A stretch of DNA of 59,801 bases, taken from contig NZ_VDUZ01000052.1 in NCBI RefSeq assembly GCF_008039615.1, positions 1 to 59,801 on the forward strand, given 5' to 3'. Below, one piece after another: positions 1 to 6,555 of this stretch; the first letter of the stretch is position 1; the number at the start of each line of letters is the position of its first letter. The notes under the pieces were generated by a model. That model saw only the letters and a program-made list of their open reading frames with translations. It did not search any database and was not told the DNA's origin. The position numbers were made by a program, and so were the translations under genes. The DNA comes from Vineibacter terrae (lineage in GTDB: Bacteria > Pseudomonadota > Alphaproteobacteria > Reyranellales > Reyranellaceae).

Positions 1-2
1 TG

Positions 3-110
3 TTCCAACTCGTCCGTGCCCGCGCCCGCGGCTATCGCAACGTCGATACCTTCATCGCCATGATCTATCTCGTTGGCGCTCCACTACCCAAACTCGTCAA
101 TTCCATTTGA
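3..110 (+). pseudogene. C-terminal scrap of a transposase
   Basis: The open frame runs in from the window edge and ends in TGA at 108-110. Its 35 residues contain RARARGYRNVDTFIAMIYL, which resembles the C-terminal tail of ISL3-type transposases (an RGYR/F-N motif followed by a hydrophobic stretch and the stop). The rest lies outside the window, so I cannot tell whether the element is intact. No terminal inverted repeat was recognised between here and the cupin gene. The family assignment rests on this short tail alone. Confidence 0.5.
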
Positions 111-130
111 AACGTCGAAGAGCCTCCCAA

Positions 131-574
131 TCACGTCTTCACGGTACGCCCCATCAAACGCCCGGCGCTTCTGCGAAGCCAGTTCCTCGCCCGCAGCAAG
201 GTGAAGATCGAGGGCGGTAACGGCTCGCTGCAGAAGGCAACCTTGCGCACGTAGCTTGGGATCCGCCAGTGCGCCTTGGTTCCGACCAGGAAGCGGATCA
301 CATGGCCTGGCTTGAGATCCCACACCACGCCGTCGCGGTCAGTCACGATCGCGCCGCCTTCAAGAATTTGGACGGTCTCGTTGATCTCGTAGTGCCAATG
401 GAACGACCCGGCCGTGCATTCCCAGAGATCAGTCCAGGCGCTGCCGTCGGCACTGACCGACAGCGAGGCGATGCGCGCCACTGGGTTGCCTTCGATGATC
501 CACGCTGGGTTAATTGGAGCTGGCCGCAACGTCGCCGCGGTCAAAGCCGCCTGGACAACCGGAGGATGGGGCAT
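131..574 (-). CDS. Cupin-domain protein (cupin_3, DUF861-like)
   Basis: The product is a small single-cupin protein of about 147 residues. The core contains an HWHYEINET segment, giving the histidine and acidic metal-ligand pattern of motif 1, followed by ILEGGAIVTDRDG, LKPGHVIRFLVGTKAHW and VRKVAFC. This matches cupins of the ureidoglycine-aminohydrolase/EutQ-like DUF861 type. Such proteins bind a metal in a beta-barrel; the substrate cannot be read from sequence. I chose the ATG at 574 because family members start shortly before the conserved INPAWIIEG segment. An in-frame ATG at 646 would add 24 residues that do not look conserved. It stands alone, convergent with the transposase scrap. 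Confidence 0.8.
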   Translation of the reverse strand: MPHPPVVQAALTAATLRPAPINPAWIIEGNPVARIASLSVSADGSAWTDLWECTAGSFHWHYEINETVQILEGGAIVTDRDGVVWDLKPGHVIRFLVGTKAHWRIPSYVRKVAFCSEPLPPSIFTLLRARNWLRRSAGRLMGRTVKT

Positions 575-800
575 ATAGGCCGTACCCTTGGAGTCATGAC
601 CTTGGTAAGGCCCAGGATGGGGTCGAATGTCGGAACCCGTCACCATTCACCAAGTCGTCGACAGAGAACGTGAAGTTGCCTACCAGTGCTGCGATGTTCG
701 TCGGGCTGTGCCCCCCGCCCGAACAGAGCCGATCGGCCATCGTGGTCGGCGTCGAGCGCCCATTGGGCTGCTGTTCCACTCGGAATCCTACATATTGGTT

Positions 801-815
801 ATGAACGATGTCCAT
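801..815. promoter_or_regulatory. ATGAA-N5-TTCAT palindrome, site 1 (imperfect)
   Basis: ATGAACGATGTCCAT is a 15-base near-palindrome with one mismatch. It lies about 95 bases before the small plus-strand gene at 910. Similar sites occur at 6279-6293 and 34701-34715. Otherwise 575-909 shows no gene I can support. The three sites could be operators, or may simply share a short MNDVH-like coding string. Confidence 0.3.
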
Positions 816-909
816 GACGCCAAAGTGCTACCCAATGTGAGCCACGATGGCGTCGCCGGGCCATAGACATCGGCGGGGATGAGGCTGCGCGCCTTCCCGC
901 GAGATACCA

Positions 910-1212
910 GTGCCGCTGATGTGGATTCCCAACATCGCCGACGCGATCGACGTCGACGCGAAGTTTCTGATGAGCCAGGCTCTGGGCGAGCAGTGGCTGG
1001 CGACGTTGACTGCGATCGCAGGGTCCATGCTGTGGGAGGAAGGTGCCATCCAGCGGGAGCTGGTCAGCTTCTTCACGGAGCTGGGCCGGGGCGAGTGTCC
1101 GTCCATGAGCGAGGATCCGGCGTTGGCGGAGAGGCTTGAGAAGGCGTTTCGGGATCCCGACGACGATCGCCAGGGCGGTGTCGGTGGTGACCAGGGAGGG
1201 CCGGTCCACTGA
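910..1212 (+). CDS. Small conserved unknown protein, paralogue of the 23.5-24.0 kb protein
   Basis: This is a 100-residue, probably cytosolic and helical protein starting at GTG. I do not recognise a family. It aligns without gaps over most of its length with the product of the 23529-23960 gene: AIDVDAKFLMSQAL against AFDVDAGELMARAF, and SEDPALAERLEKAF against TQEPTLLVKLEAAF. Conservation at protein level with clear DNA divergence supports real coding. The C-terminal 15 residues are Gly/Asp-rich and not shared. No strong ribosome-binding site is visible. The other copy lies inside a dispersed repeat cassette, so this gene may have travelled with the same kind of element. Confidence 0.5.
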   Translation: MPLMWIPNIADAIDVDAKFLMSQALGEQWLATLTAIAGSMLWEEGAIQRELVSFFTELGRGECPSMSEDPALAERLEKAFRDPDDDRQGGVGGDQGGPVH

Positions 1213-1273
1213 GCCGTTGATGGACCCACGTCCGGCAGCCCGCAGTTAGGGCGCGTACTCATAAATCTGGGAT

Positions 1274-1301
1274 TGTCCGTTTTCGGGGGTAAAGCGGACA
1301 T
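1274..1301. repeat. TGTCCG...CGGACA palindromic intergenic repeat
   Basis: TGTCCG at 1274-1279 and CGGACA near 1296-1301 form inverted arms around a G-rich and A-rich centre. It is the same kind of element as those at 2761-2790 and 23189-23216. Such palindromes are common between genes in Hyphomicrobiales and give spurious short open frames on either strand. Confidence 0.6.
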
Positions 1302-1435
1302 CTGGCGACGATCCCGGCAGGTCGCCTTTTGACCCTAAGCCGACATTTCCCACGACGGCATGGCCGCGGCCGCCTTTGCTCACAGCGGTCTCCGGGCCTG
1401 TAGCTCAAGCCTGAGTGATACGCTAGGCTCGAGCC

Positions 1436-2746
1436 ATGATTGTCGAGACGCGCTATGTCACTAGTGGCGAAGTGTTCGTCGCCTATCAGATTTCTGGGCA
1501 GACCGGTCCCGATCTCCTGGTGGCACCTGGGTTCGTTTCGCATCTCGAGCAGATGTGGGAGAATCCCAACGCCGCGCGTTTGTTCCACGCCCTCGGCGGA
1601 TTCTCGCGGCTCATCCGCTTTGACAAGCGCGGCACGGGCTTGAGCGACCGCGGTGTCGGCATCCCGCACCTAGACGAGCGCATCGACGACATTCGCGCCG
1701 TGCTTGACGCGGCGAAGTCTGAGCGCACCTTCCTGTTCGGAATCTCGGAGGGCGGTCCGATGGCGATGTTGTTTGCCGCGACCTATCCCGAGCGCGTGGC
1801 GGGCCTCATTCTTTTCGGTAGCTACGCGCGCGCGATCGGCTCCTCCGTTCCTCAGGACGACCTTGCCGCGGCAGAACGCGAGGTCCGCGAGAACTGGGGC
1901 ACCGGCAGGAGTCTGTCGGGCTTCGCGCCGTCCGCGGCCGGCAATCCCGCTGCGGTGGCCAACTTCGCAAAGTTCGAGCGCCTGAGCGCCAGCCCTTCGG
2001 ACGTGATCAATCTCCTGCGCATGAACAGCGAGATCGACGTGCGCGCGATCCTGCCCACGATCCGCGTGCCAACGCTGGTCATCCATCGCCGTGACGACGT
2101 CCGCGTGCGCTCGCAGGCCGGGCGAGAGCTCGCCGAAACCATTCCCGGCGCGCGCTATGTCGAGATGCCCGGGAACGATCACGTCCCCGGGGGAGCCGAC
2201 CAGGACCGGATTGTCGAGGAAATTCGGCAGTTCATGGGCGCCTCGCCAGCCGTTGCCGAAGTCGATCGAGTACTGTCGACCGTGCTGTTCACCGACATAG
2301 TGGACTCGACCAAACGCACGGTGGCCGCGGGTGATCGCCAGTGGCGCTCGACCCTGGAAGCACATCATGCCGTCGTGCGCTCACAGCTCCAGCGCCACCG
2401 CGGCCGGGAGGTCAAGACCACGGGTGACGGCTTCCTCGCCCTATTCGACGGTCCGGCCCGCGCCGTGCGCTGCGCGCAGGAGATCGTTAAGGCCGTGCAG
2501 CCGCTCGGAATCGAGGTACGGGCCGGCGTTCACACCGGAGAGGTCGAGATGATGGGCGACGATGTCGGCGGCATTGCTGTCCATATTGCTGCGCGCGTGG
2601 CGCAAAAGGCCAACGCAAGCGAAGTGCTGGTTTCGAGCACAGTGAAGGACCTGGTCGCGGGCGCCGGGCTCAAGTTCGTCGAGCAGGGCCCGGCCGAGCT
2701 TAAGGGTCTTAGTGAGCCGATGCGCCTGTTCGGTGCCGTGGGATAG
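1436..2746 (+). CDS. Alpha/beta-hydrolase fused to class III adenylate/guanylate cyclase
   Basis: This 436-residue two-domain protein has an alpha/beta-hydrolase fold at residues 1-268, with nucleophile elbow GISEGG (Ser104) and a C-terminal NDHVPGG histidine (His249). A class III nucleotidyl cyclase domain follows at about 275-436. Metal-binding aspartates are in LFTDIVDST (Asp287) and TTGDGF (Asp331), and Lys327 precedes the second motif at the position usually associated with adenine recognition. The transition-state Asn is replaced by His in GIAVHIAARV, a variant common in such hydrolase-cyclase fusions. It presumably makes cyclic nucleotide in response to a small ligand handled by the hydrolase part, but cyclase activity is not certain. 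ATG at 1436 was taken; the ribosome-binding site is weak. Confidence 0.88.
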   Translation: MIVETRYVTSGEVFVAYQISGQTGPDLLVAPGFVSHLEQMWENPNAARLFHALGGFSRLIRFDKRGTGLSDRGVGIPHLDERIDDIRAVLDAAKSERTFLFGISEGGPMAMLFAATYPERVAGLILFGSYARAIGSSVPQDDLAAAEREVRENWGTGRSLSGFAPSAAGNPAAVANFAKFERLSASPSDVINLLRMNSEIDVRAILPTIRVPTLVIHRRDDVRVRSQAGRELAETIPGARYVEMPGNDHVPGGADQDRIVEEIRQFMGASPAVAEVDRVLSTVLFTDIVDSTKRTVAAGDRQWRSTLEAHHAVVRSQLQRHRGREVKTTGDGFLALFDGPARAVRCAQEIVKAVQPLGIEVRAGVHTGEVEMMGDDVGGIAVHIAARVAQKANASEVLVSSTVKDLVAGAGLKFVEQGPAELKGLSEPMRLFGAVG

Positions 2747-2760
2747 AACTTCTCGACTTC

Positions 2761-3500
2761 ATGTCCGCTATTGGACCCATAGCGGACATGCCTTCGTCCA
2801 ATGTCCGTTTTTGGGGGCAACGCGCCATAGCCTTGCCTGGATCGGTAGGACCTGTCTATGAGTACGCGCCCTAGAACGCTGTCGAACGTCTTTCCCTCTC
2901 ACAGGAACCCGATAGGCATCACCTTCAGCCAGAGTGCGGAACCACGGTTGGCGCCCGGTCGCGAGACCGTTGTCCCCTTTCATGCGTCATCAGTCCATGT
3001 CCGACGATGATCTCGAGGCTCCCGGGTCTTCACCCTTGAGGCGATTGCGGCCTTCGAGAAGCCATTCTGCGACGTGTCGGGTACCGGTATGACAGGTGCG
3101 ATTGGTAGCGATCTTCCTGACTCCTACCGTCGCCGCCGTCCTCAATCCCTCTAGCGGTAGTCCTTCGTCACTTTGGGTTTTCTCTTTTTCCTTTGACTTT
3201 CCAGAAACACAGCTACCAATCACTACCTATGACGACGGAGACGACGCCCACCCCTAGACAAACCAAGCCACCGTGCAGGCCCTCCGCGTTGTACAAGTCG
3301 GAAGTATCCGGATCGCGCCGGACGGTCGGCGGCCGGATCCACGTGAGCTCTCTAGCTTGGCGCGTCGGAAGTGTCCGGGTAGCGCCGGATTTCCCGGGAA
3401 ACTAGCACCATCCTGCCCGTAGGAGCGCTGCCGTTCTAGGACTTCCAACATCCATCGGTACATGGCGCCCTGTCGACCCGTTCCCGGACGGGCGACCATA
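2761..3500. repeat. Dispersed degenerate repeat, copy A
   Basis: The stretch 2747-4301 holds no convincing intact gene. From 2761 to about 3260 it matches 23189-23690: the TGTCCG palindrome, then a small open frame starting MSTRPRTLS, then a pyrimidine-rich stretch ending CACTACCTATGACGACGG. A second block, about 3300-3500 (CACCATCCTGCCC, CGGTACATGGCGCCCTGTCG), matches about 24250-24400. A third short block near 4005-4060 matches about 24895-24955. The order is the same in both places, but copy B has two small genes between blocks 1 and 2 that are missing here. It is best read as a decayed copy of a mobile or recombining cassette. Confidence 0.65.
2858..2998 (+). pseudogene. Remnant of a small repeat-borne ORF (MSTRPRTLS...)
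   Basis: The frame starting ATGAGTACGCGCC encodes MSTRPRTLSNVFPSHRN and GITFSQ, matching the copy at 23290 (MSTRPRTLSDVFPSHRN, GITFSQ). Both lose a common frame after GITFSQ. In copy B a different frame continues as TTIDALVAEIVNLSM, suggesting an old frameshift. Function unknown; it may never have been a functional gene. The end coordinate is approximate. Confidence 0.35.
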
Positions 3501-4301
3501 GGCATTCGCCCACCGTGTCCAACCGCGCCCTGGCGATCGAAGTTGAGGCTCCCCGCGCGGACACCCCAGGTATGGGTGTCGTCACGAATGACGAAGCGAG
3601 GGACGCACACCGTCTACCCATTACTTGGGATCAGGAAACGTACATGGCTCCGCTGACGACAGTCGTTTCGGGTTGTCAGGTTCGGCGGGTGGGCTTGCCC
3701 GCCGAACGTAACGTTCAGGTTCCCAACGTATAAGCTCTATACATTCTGTCCCTGATATCGGTGAGGCGAGCAGAAGAACCGTCCGACACAGGGGATGCGA
3801 TACGCGCGGCACAGGGCATCGCGCGCATCCTCGGCGTCCCCAGGCGACCCGCCGGCAAGCTGATACCGCGACTGGGCAAGGCGACACGATTCCGGTCCGC
3901 TCTAAAAGAGCGCTGGTGCAGCATGTCTTTGATCGTCGATCTATTGTTTGCCCTTGAGCTCATCGCCGATCTCCAGCTTCGCATCGTCTGAGAGCTCACC
4001 CAAGGCCGGCATTCGGTGGATAGCACGCAGGCGCCATGGCCGGCGGAGGGTGGACTGGACCTCGGGATCTTTCGGAGTACCGCAGGTGGGTCATGCCACG
4101 ATGCAGGAGCCGGCGGCGTTTGAGGGTGGAGAGTTGGTTGCGGCCTGACTGCGTCGTATTGGACTTCGGTCCAACTTCTTCACCGAGCCCGACCCACCCA
4201 CCCTGGCGTTGGCACCAGGGCGTGTCGCTCCCGGTGCATACGGACGCGAATGAAGCGCCGACCAACGTTCGACCCGACGGGTCGCCCAGGGGAGTTCTCG
4301 A

Positions 4302-4502
4302 GTGGACGCGAAACCGGGAAGCGCGTTCCGACCGATCGTGATTGGCGCCGTTCTTGGCGGCGCGCTTGGCCTGCTCGACACTTTCCCCAGCACGCTTCAG
4401 GCGGCTGAGAAAGCGCTCGTCCGGGTTGCTGCGTTCGCGACCCTGGGCGTCGTCGGGGCTGTGGTGGTCCTATACATATTGCGTTCTGGAAAGGGCAGTT
4501 GA
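4302..4502 (+). CDS. Small membrane protein, two predicted helices
   Basis: This 66-residue protein starts at GTG, with AGGGGAG about eight bases upstream as a convincing ribosome-binding site. There are two hydrophobic segments, IVIGAVLGGALGLL (about 12-25) and VAAFATLGVVGAVVVLYIL (about 42-60), and a basic C-terminal end. No family recognised. The spaced helices and the good ribosome-binding site favour a real gene, though its small size leaves doubt. Confidence 0.5.
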   Translation: MDAKPGSAFRPIVIGAVLGGALGLLDTFPSTLQAAEKALVRVAAFATLGVVGAVVVLYILRSGKGS

Positions 4503-4734
4503 ACGCGAGCACCATGGCCCGATCCATGGTAGATTTTCGCGTGCCCGCCCTTGGTCCCATAACCCGCCCACGGAACGGCGCCGGCGCCCATGAAACGCGT
4601 TCTCCTCCATGGGGACTGGCGTCACAGGCTCAGATCCTTGGGATGGATCCTGGGCGGGCGCTCCGGCCGATTTGACGCGAAGCTCACTGCGGGCTGGGCC
4701 CTTTGCGGCGTCAATCGCGCTCCGGCAGGGTCTG

Positions 4735-4986
4735 TCAATTCCCGACGGCGTCGGTCACGCACTTCTTGGTGAAACTCGTCTTCGCGGCACCAGCGAGCTT
4801 TTTGTCGGCGGCAGAAGCGTCACATGCCTTGCTGGCGTCGTCCTGACACTTCTTCATGAAGCTGTTCAGGGCCGCGCCGGCCAGCTTCTTGTCGGCTGCC
4901 TGGGCTTTGCAGGTGGCGGGCGCTTGGGCATTGGCCGAAGCCGCAAGAGCGCATGTGATGACCGTGGCAACGATAAACTTGATCAT
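4735..4986 (-). CDS. Secreted PsiF-repeat protein
   Basis: This 83-residue exported protein has a signal peptide at residues 1-20 ending SANA. Two tandem cysteine-containing repeats follow, each reading C...A-ADKKLAGAA..SF.KKC, at about residues 26-47 and 55-76. That is the PsiF repeat pattern (PF07769), named after a phosphate-starvation-inducible protein; its biochemical role is unknown. The four cysteines probably pair in the periplasm. GAGGGAG sits just before the ATG. It is a single gene facing away from the XRE regulator downstream. Confidence 0.85.
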   Translation of the reverse strand: MIKFIVATVITCALAASANAQAPATCKAQAADKKLAGAALNSFMKKCQDDASKACDASAADKKLAGAAKTSFTKKCVTDAVGN

Positions 4987-5283
4987 GGGCCGTCTCCCTC
5001 TGACGTAGACCTCTCAGGACAAGCATCTCGCCGACGTATGCCGGTACAGCATGCCTAAGACCGCCTTGAGCGTCGAGGGCGCTCTATTTCGCCTTGCTTG
5101 ACCAGCACTTCGCCGCCCGACACCGACTCATCCCAGCGCTACATTCAGCTCATGAGATGAGCGTGTTGTGACAGGGAACACGGTGGGGAGCGGAACCGGG
5201 TTGAGCCATCCCTTCCTCGCATCCGCCGTACCGACCGCCCGCCACAGCCGTTCCCGATCACCACCACCAAGGAGTTCCTGACA

Positions 5284-5673
5284 GTGCCCGCGCGTAAGTT
5301 TCACGAAATTCTCGCCGACCTCATCGACCACAGCCCTCTCACTCAGCGCGAAATCGCGACCAAGCTTGGCTACGACAAGCAGAATATCGTTTCCATGTTC
5401 AAGACGGGCCAGGCGAAGGTTCCGATCAACAAGATCGGTCCCCTTGCCCGCATCCTGGAAGTCGATGCGGTGTGGCTGTTGCGTCGCTGCCTTCAGGAAT
5501 ATCACCCGGATCTGTGGGCCGTTCTGGAGGATACGCTTGGACCGCGGGTTACCGCGCACGAGGTGGAGATCCTGGCGGCGCTGCGGGAGGCGACGGACGA
5601 CATGGACCCTCGCCTCAGCACGCCAAGTGCCAAGGCGAAGGTAAACGAGCTCACAACCGCGCTCACCACATGA
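5284..5673 (+). CDS. XRE-like helix-turn-helix regulator, copy 1
   Basis: This 129-residue DNA-binding protein has its helix-turn-helix at about residues 16-45, with LTQREIATKLGYDKQNIVSM forming the turn and recognition helix and KVPINKIGPLARILEVD completing the XRE fold. The C-terminal half (LLRRCLQEYHPDLWAVLEDTLG onward) is a separate helical extension. The start is GTG at 5284 with AAGGAG about ten bases upstream. It differs from the 28526 copy at about ten residues, mostly in the N-terminal 40 and at the end. It precedes a broken S1/P1 nuclease, as copy 2 precedes an intact one, so the pair may be a functional unit, though the 230-base spacer argues against tight coupling. Confidence 0.85.
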   Translation: MPARKFHEILADLIDHSPLTQREIATKLGYDKQNIVSMFKTGQAKVPINKIGPLARILEVDAVWLLRRCLQEYHPDLWAVLEDTLGPRVTAHEVEILAALREATDDMDPRLSTPSAKAKVNELTTALTT

Positions 5674-5901
5674 GGCACAGTAAGAGCACTACGCCACAGA
5701 CAACGTGACATCGCAGCCTGTTGGCGAAGATGAGCGCCATTCGCGCACCGTTCAGGGTGGTCGGCATCGGTGCTGGCCTGTCTCCGGCAGACCATTGCGC
5801 GACTGTTGGCCGGCCGACGATGGACTCAACCTCGTGATTGTTTGTGATCGAGGCGTTGCTAGACGATGCGCGCGACCCGCATAGGCTCAAGGACCCCGCA
5901 G

Positions 5902-6230
5902 ATGAGCTCAGATCGTTCCCGGCGAACCATTCTCACCTCCTCTGCGTCGCACTGCTCTCTGTCACGCCCAGCCACAACGCCTTGGCCTGGGTGCAACGGG
6001 CCATGAGCTCGTCTGCGGCATCGCCGCCGAAAACTTCCAGATCTCCTACCGGCGCACGCCAGAGGCCGTCCCGGAGATCGCGGTCCTTGGCCGCGAACTC
6101 GACCGCTCCAGAGGCGCCGGCAAGACCCACGACGCAGAGCGTGACCCCGGCCACTGAATCGGCCTGAATCACGAGGGGCCGTCTTCGGCGCTCTGCCCTT
6201 GAGACGCTTGCTGAGCCGGCAGGGATATCA
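5902..6230 (+). pseudogene. Decayed S1/P1-type nuclease, 5' part
   Basis: From ATGAGCTCAGATCG at 5902 the DNA follows the start of the intact nuclease at 29149 (signal-peptide region, GGCC ATGAGCTCGT, GAACTCGACCGCTCC, CACGACGCAGAGCGTGACCC). Small indels shift the frame after about 20 residues. The frame that later encodes the nuclease meets TGA at the point equivalent to the PGHYID motif. Homology fades after about 6230, so the catalytic C-terminal two thirds are gone. Confidence 0.8.
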
Positions 6231-6266
6231 CCTGTACATGCCCAGCGGACCTATCGTTCAGCGCGC

Positions 6267-6297
6267 TTCATAGTGGTCATGAACGATGTTCATAGTG
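6267..6297. promoter_or_regulatory. Operator-like cluster with ATGAAC-GAT-GTTCAT, site 2
   Basis: A perfect palindrome, ATGAAC-GAT-GTTCAT, occupies 6279-6293. It is overlapped by a direct repeat of TTCATAGTG at 6267-6275 and 6289-6297. It lies about 260 bases upstream of the helicase gene at 6556, in a gene-free interval (6231-6555). Arrangement and spacing fit a repressor site, and related sites are at 801 and 34701. A role is inferred only. Confidence 0.4.
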
Positions 6298-6555
6298 TCG
6301 GTGCTACGATCATTTGGGCCAAGACCCACACGGCTGCGGCAAAATGCTCGCTGTCAAAGCAGACCGGATCAGCCATCAGCCCCTGCCTTCCGACCGGGGC
6401 GATGTCCTTGGAGAGGGCGGTTGTTCTGATTTGAACTCCTGTTCCGGCCTGTAACGCCCAGTTCGACTTCTCGGCAGGTTGCTCTTTTTTGCTTATCACT
6501 CGGAAAATCCACCAGCGTGACCACGGTCTTCGACCACTGAACATGGCCGCACAAC

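Larger units (their letters stand above)
5088..6230. repeat. Segmental duplication, copy 1 (XRE regulator + S1/P1 nuclease locus)
   Basis: From about 5088 to 6230 this block matches about 28241-29470 in the same orientation, covering the upstream region, the whole regulator, the spacer and the first part of the nuclease. The regulator is very well kept, the nuclease here is broken, and the intergenic parts have drifted. Homology begins near CGCCTT...TTCGCCGCCCGACACCGACTCA on both sides. I saw no terminal repeats or target-site duplication. Confidence 0.8.

Noticed and set aside
828-1301. Minus-strand frame starting MSALPPKTDN
   Set aside because: It begins in a TGTCCG palindromic repeat, a known source of spurious frames, and overlaps the paralogue-supported plus-strand gene at 910.
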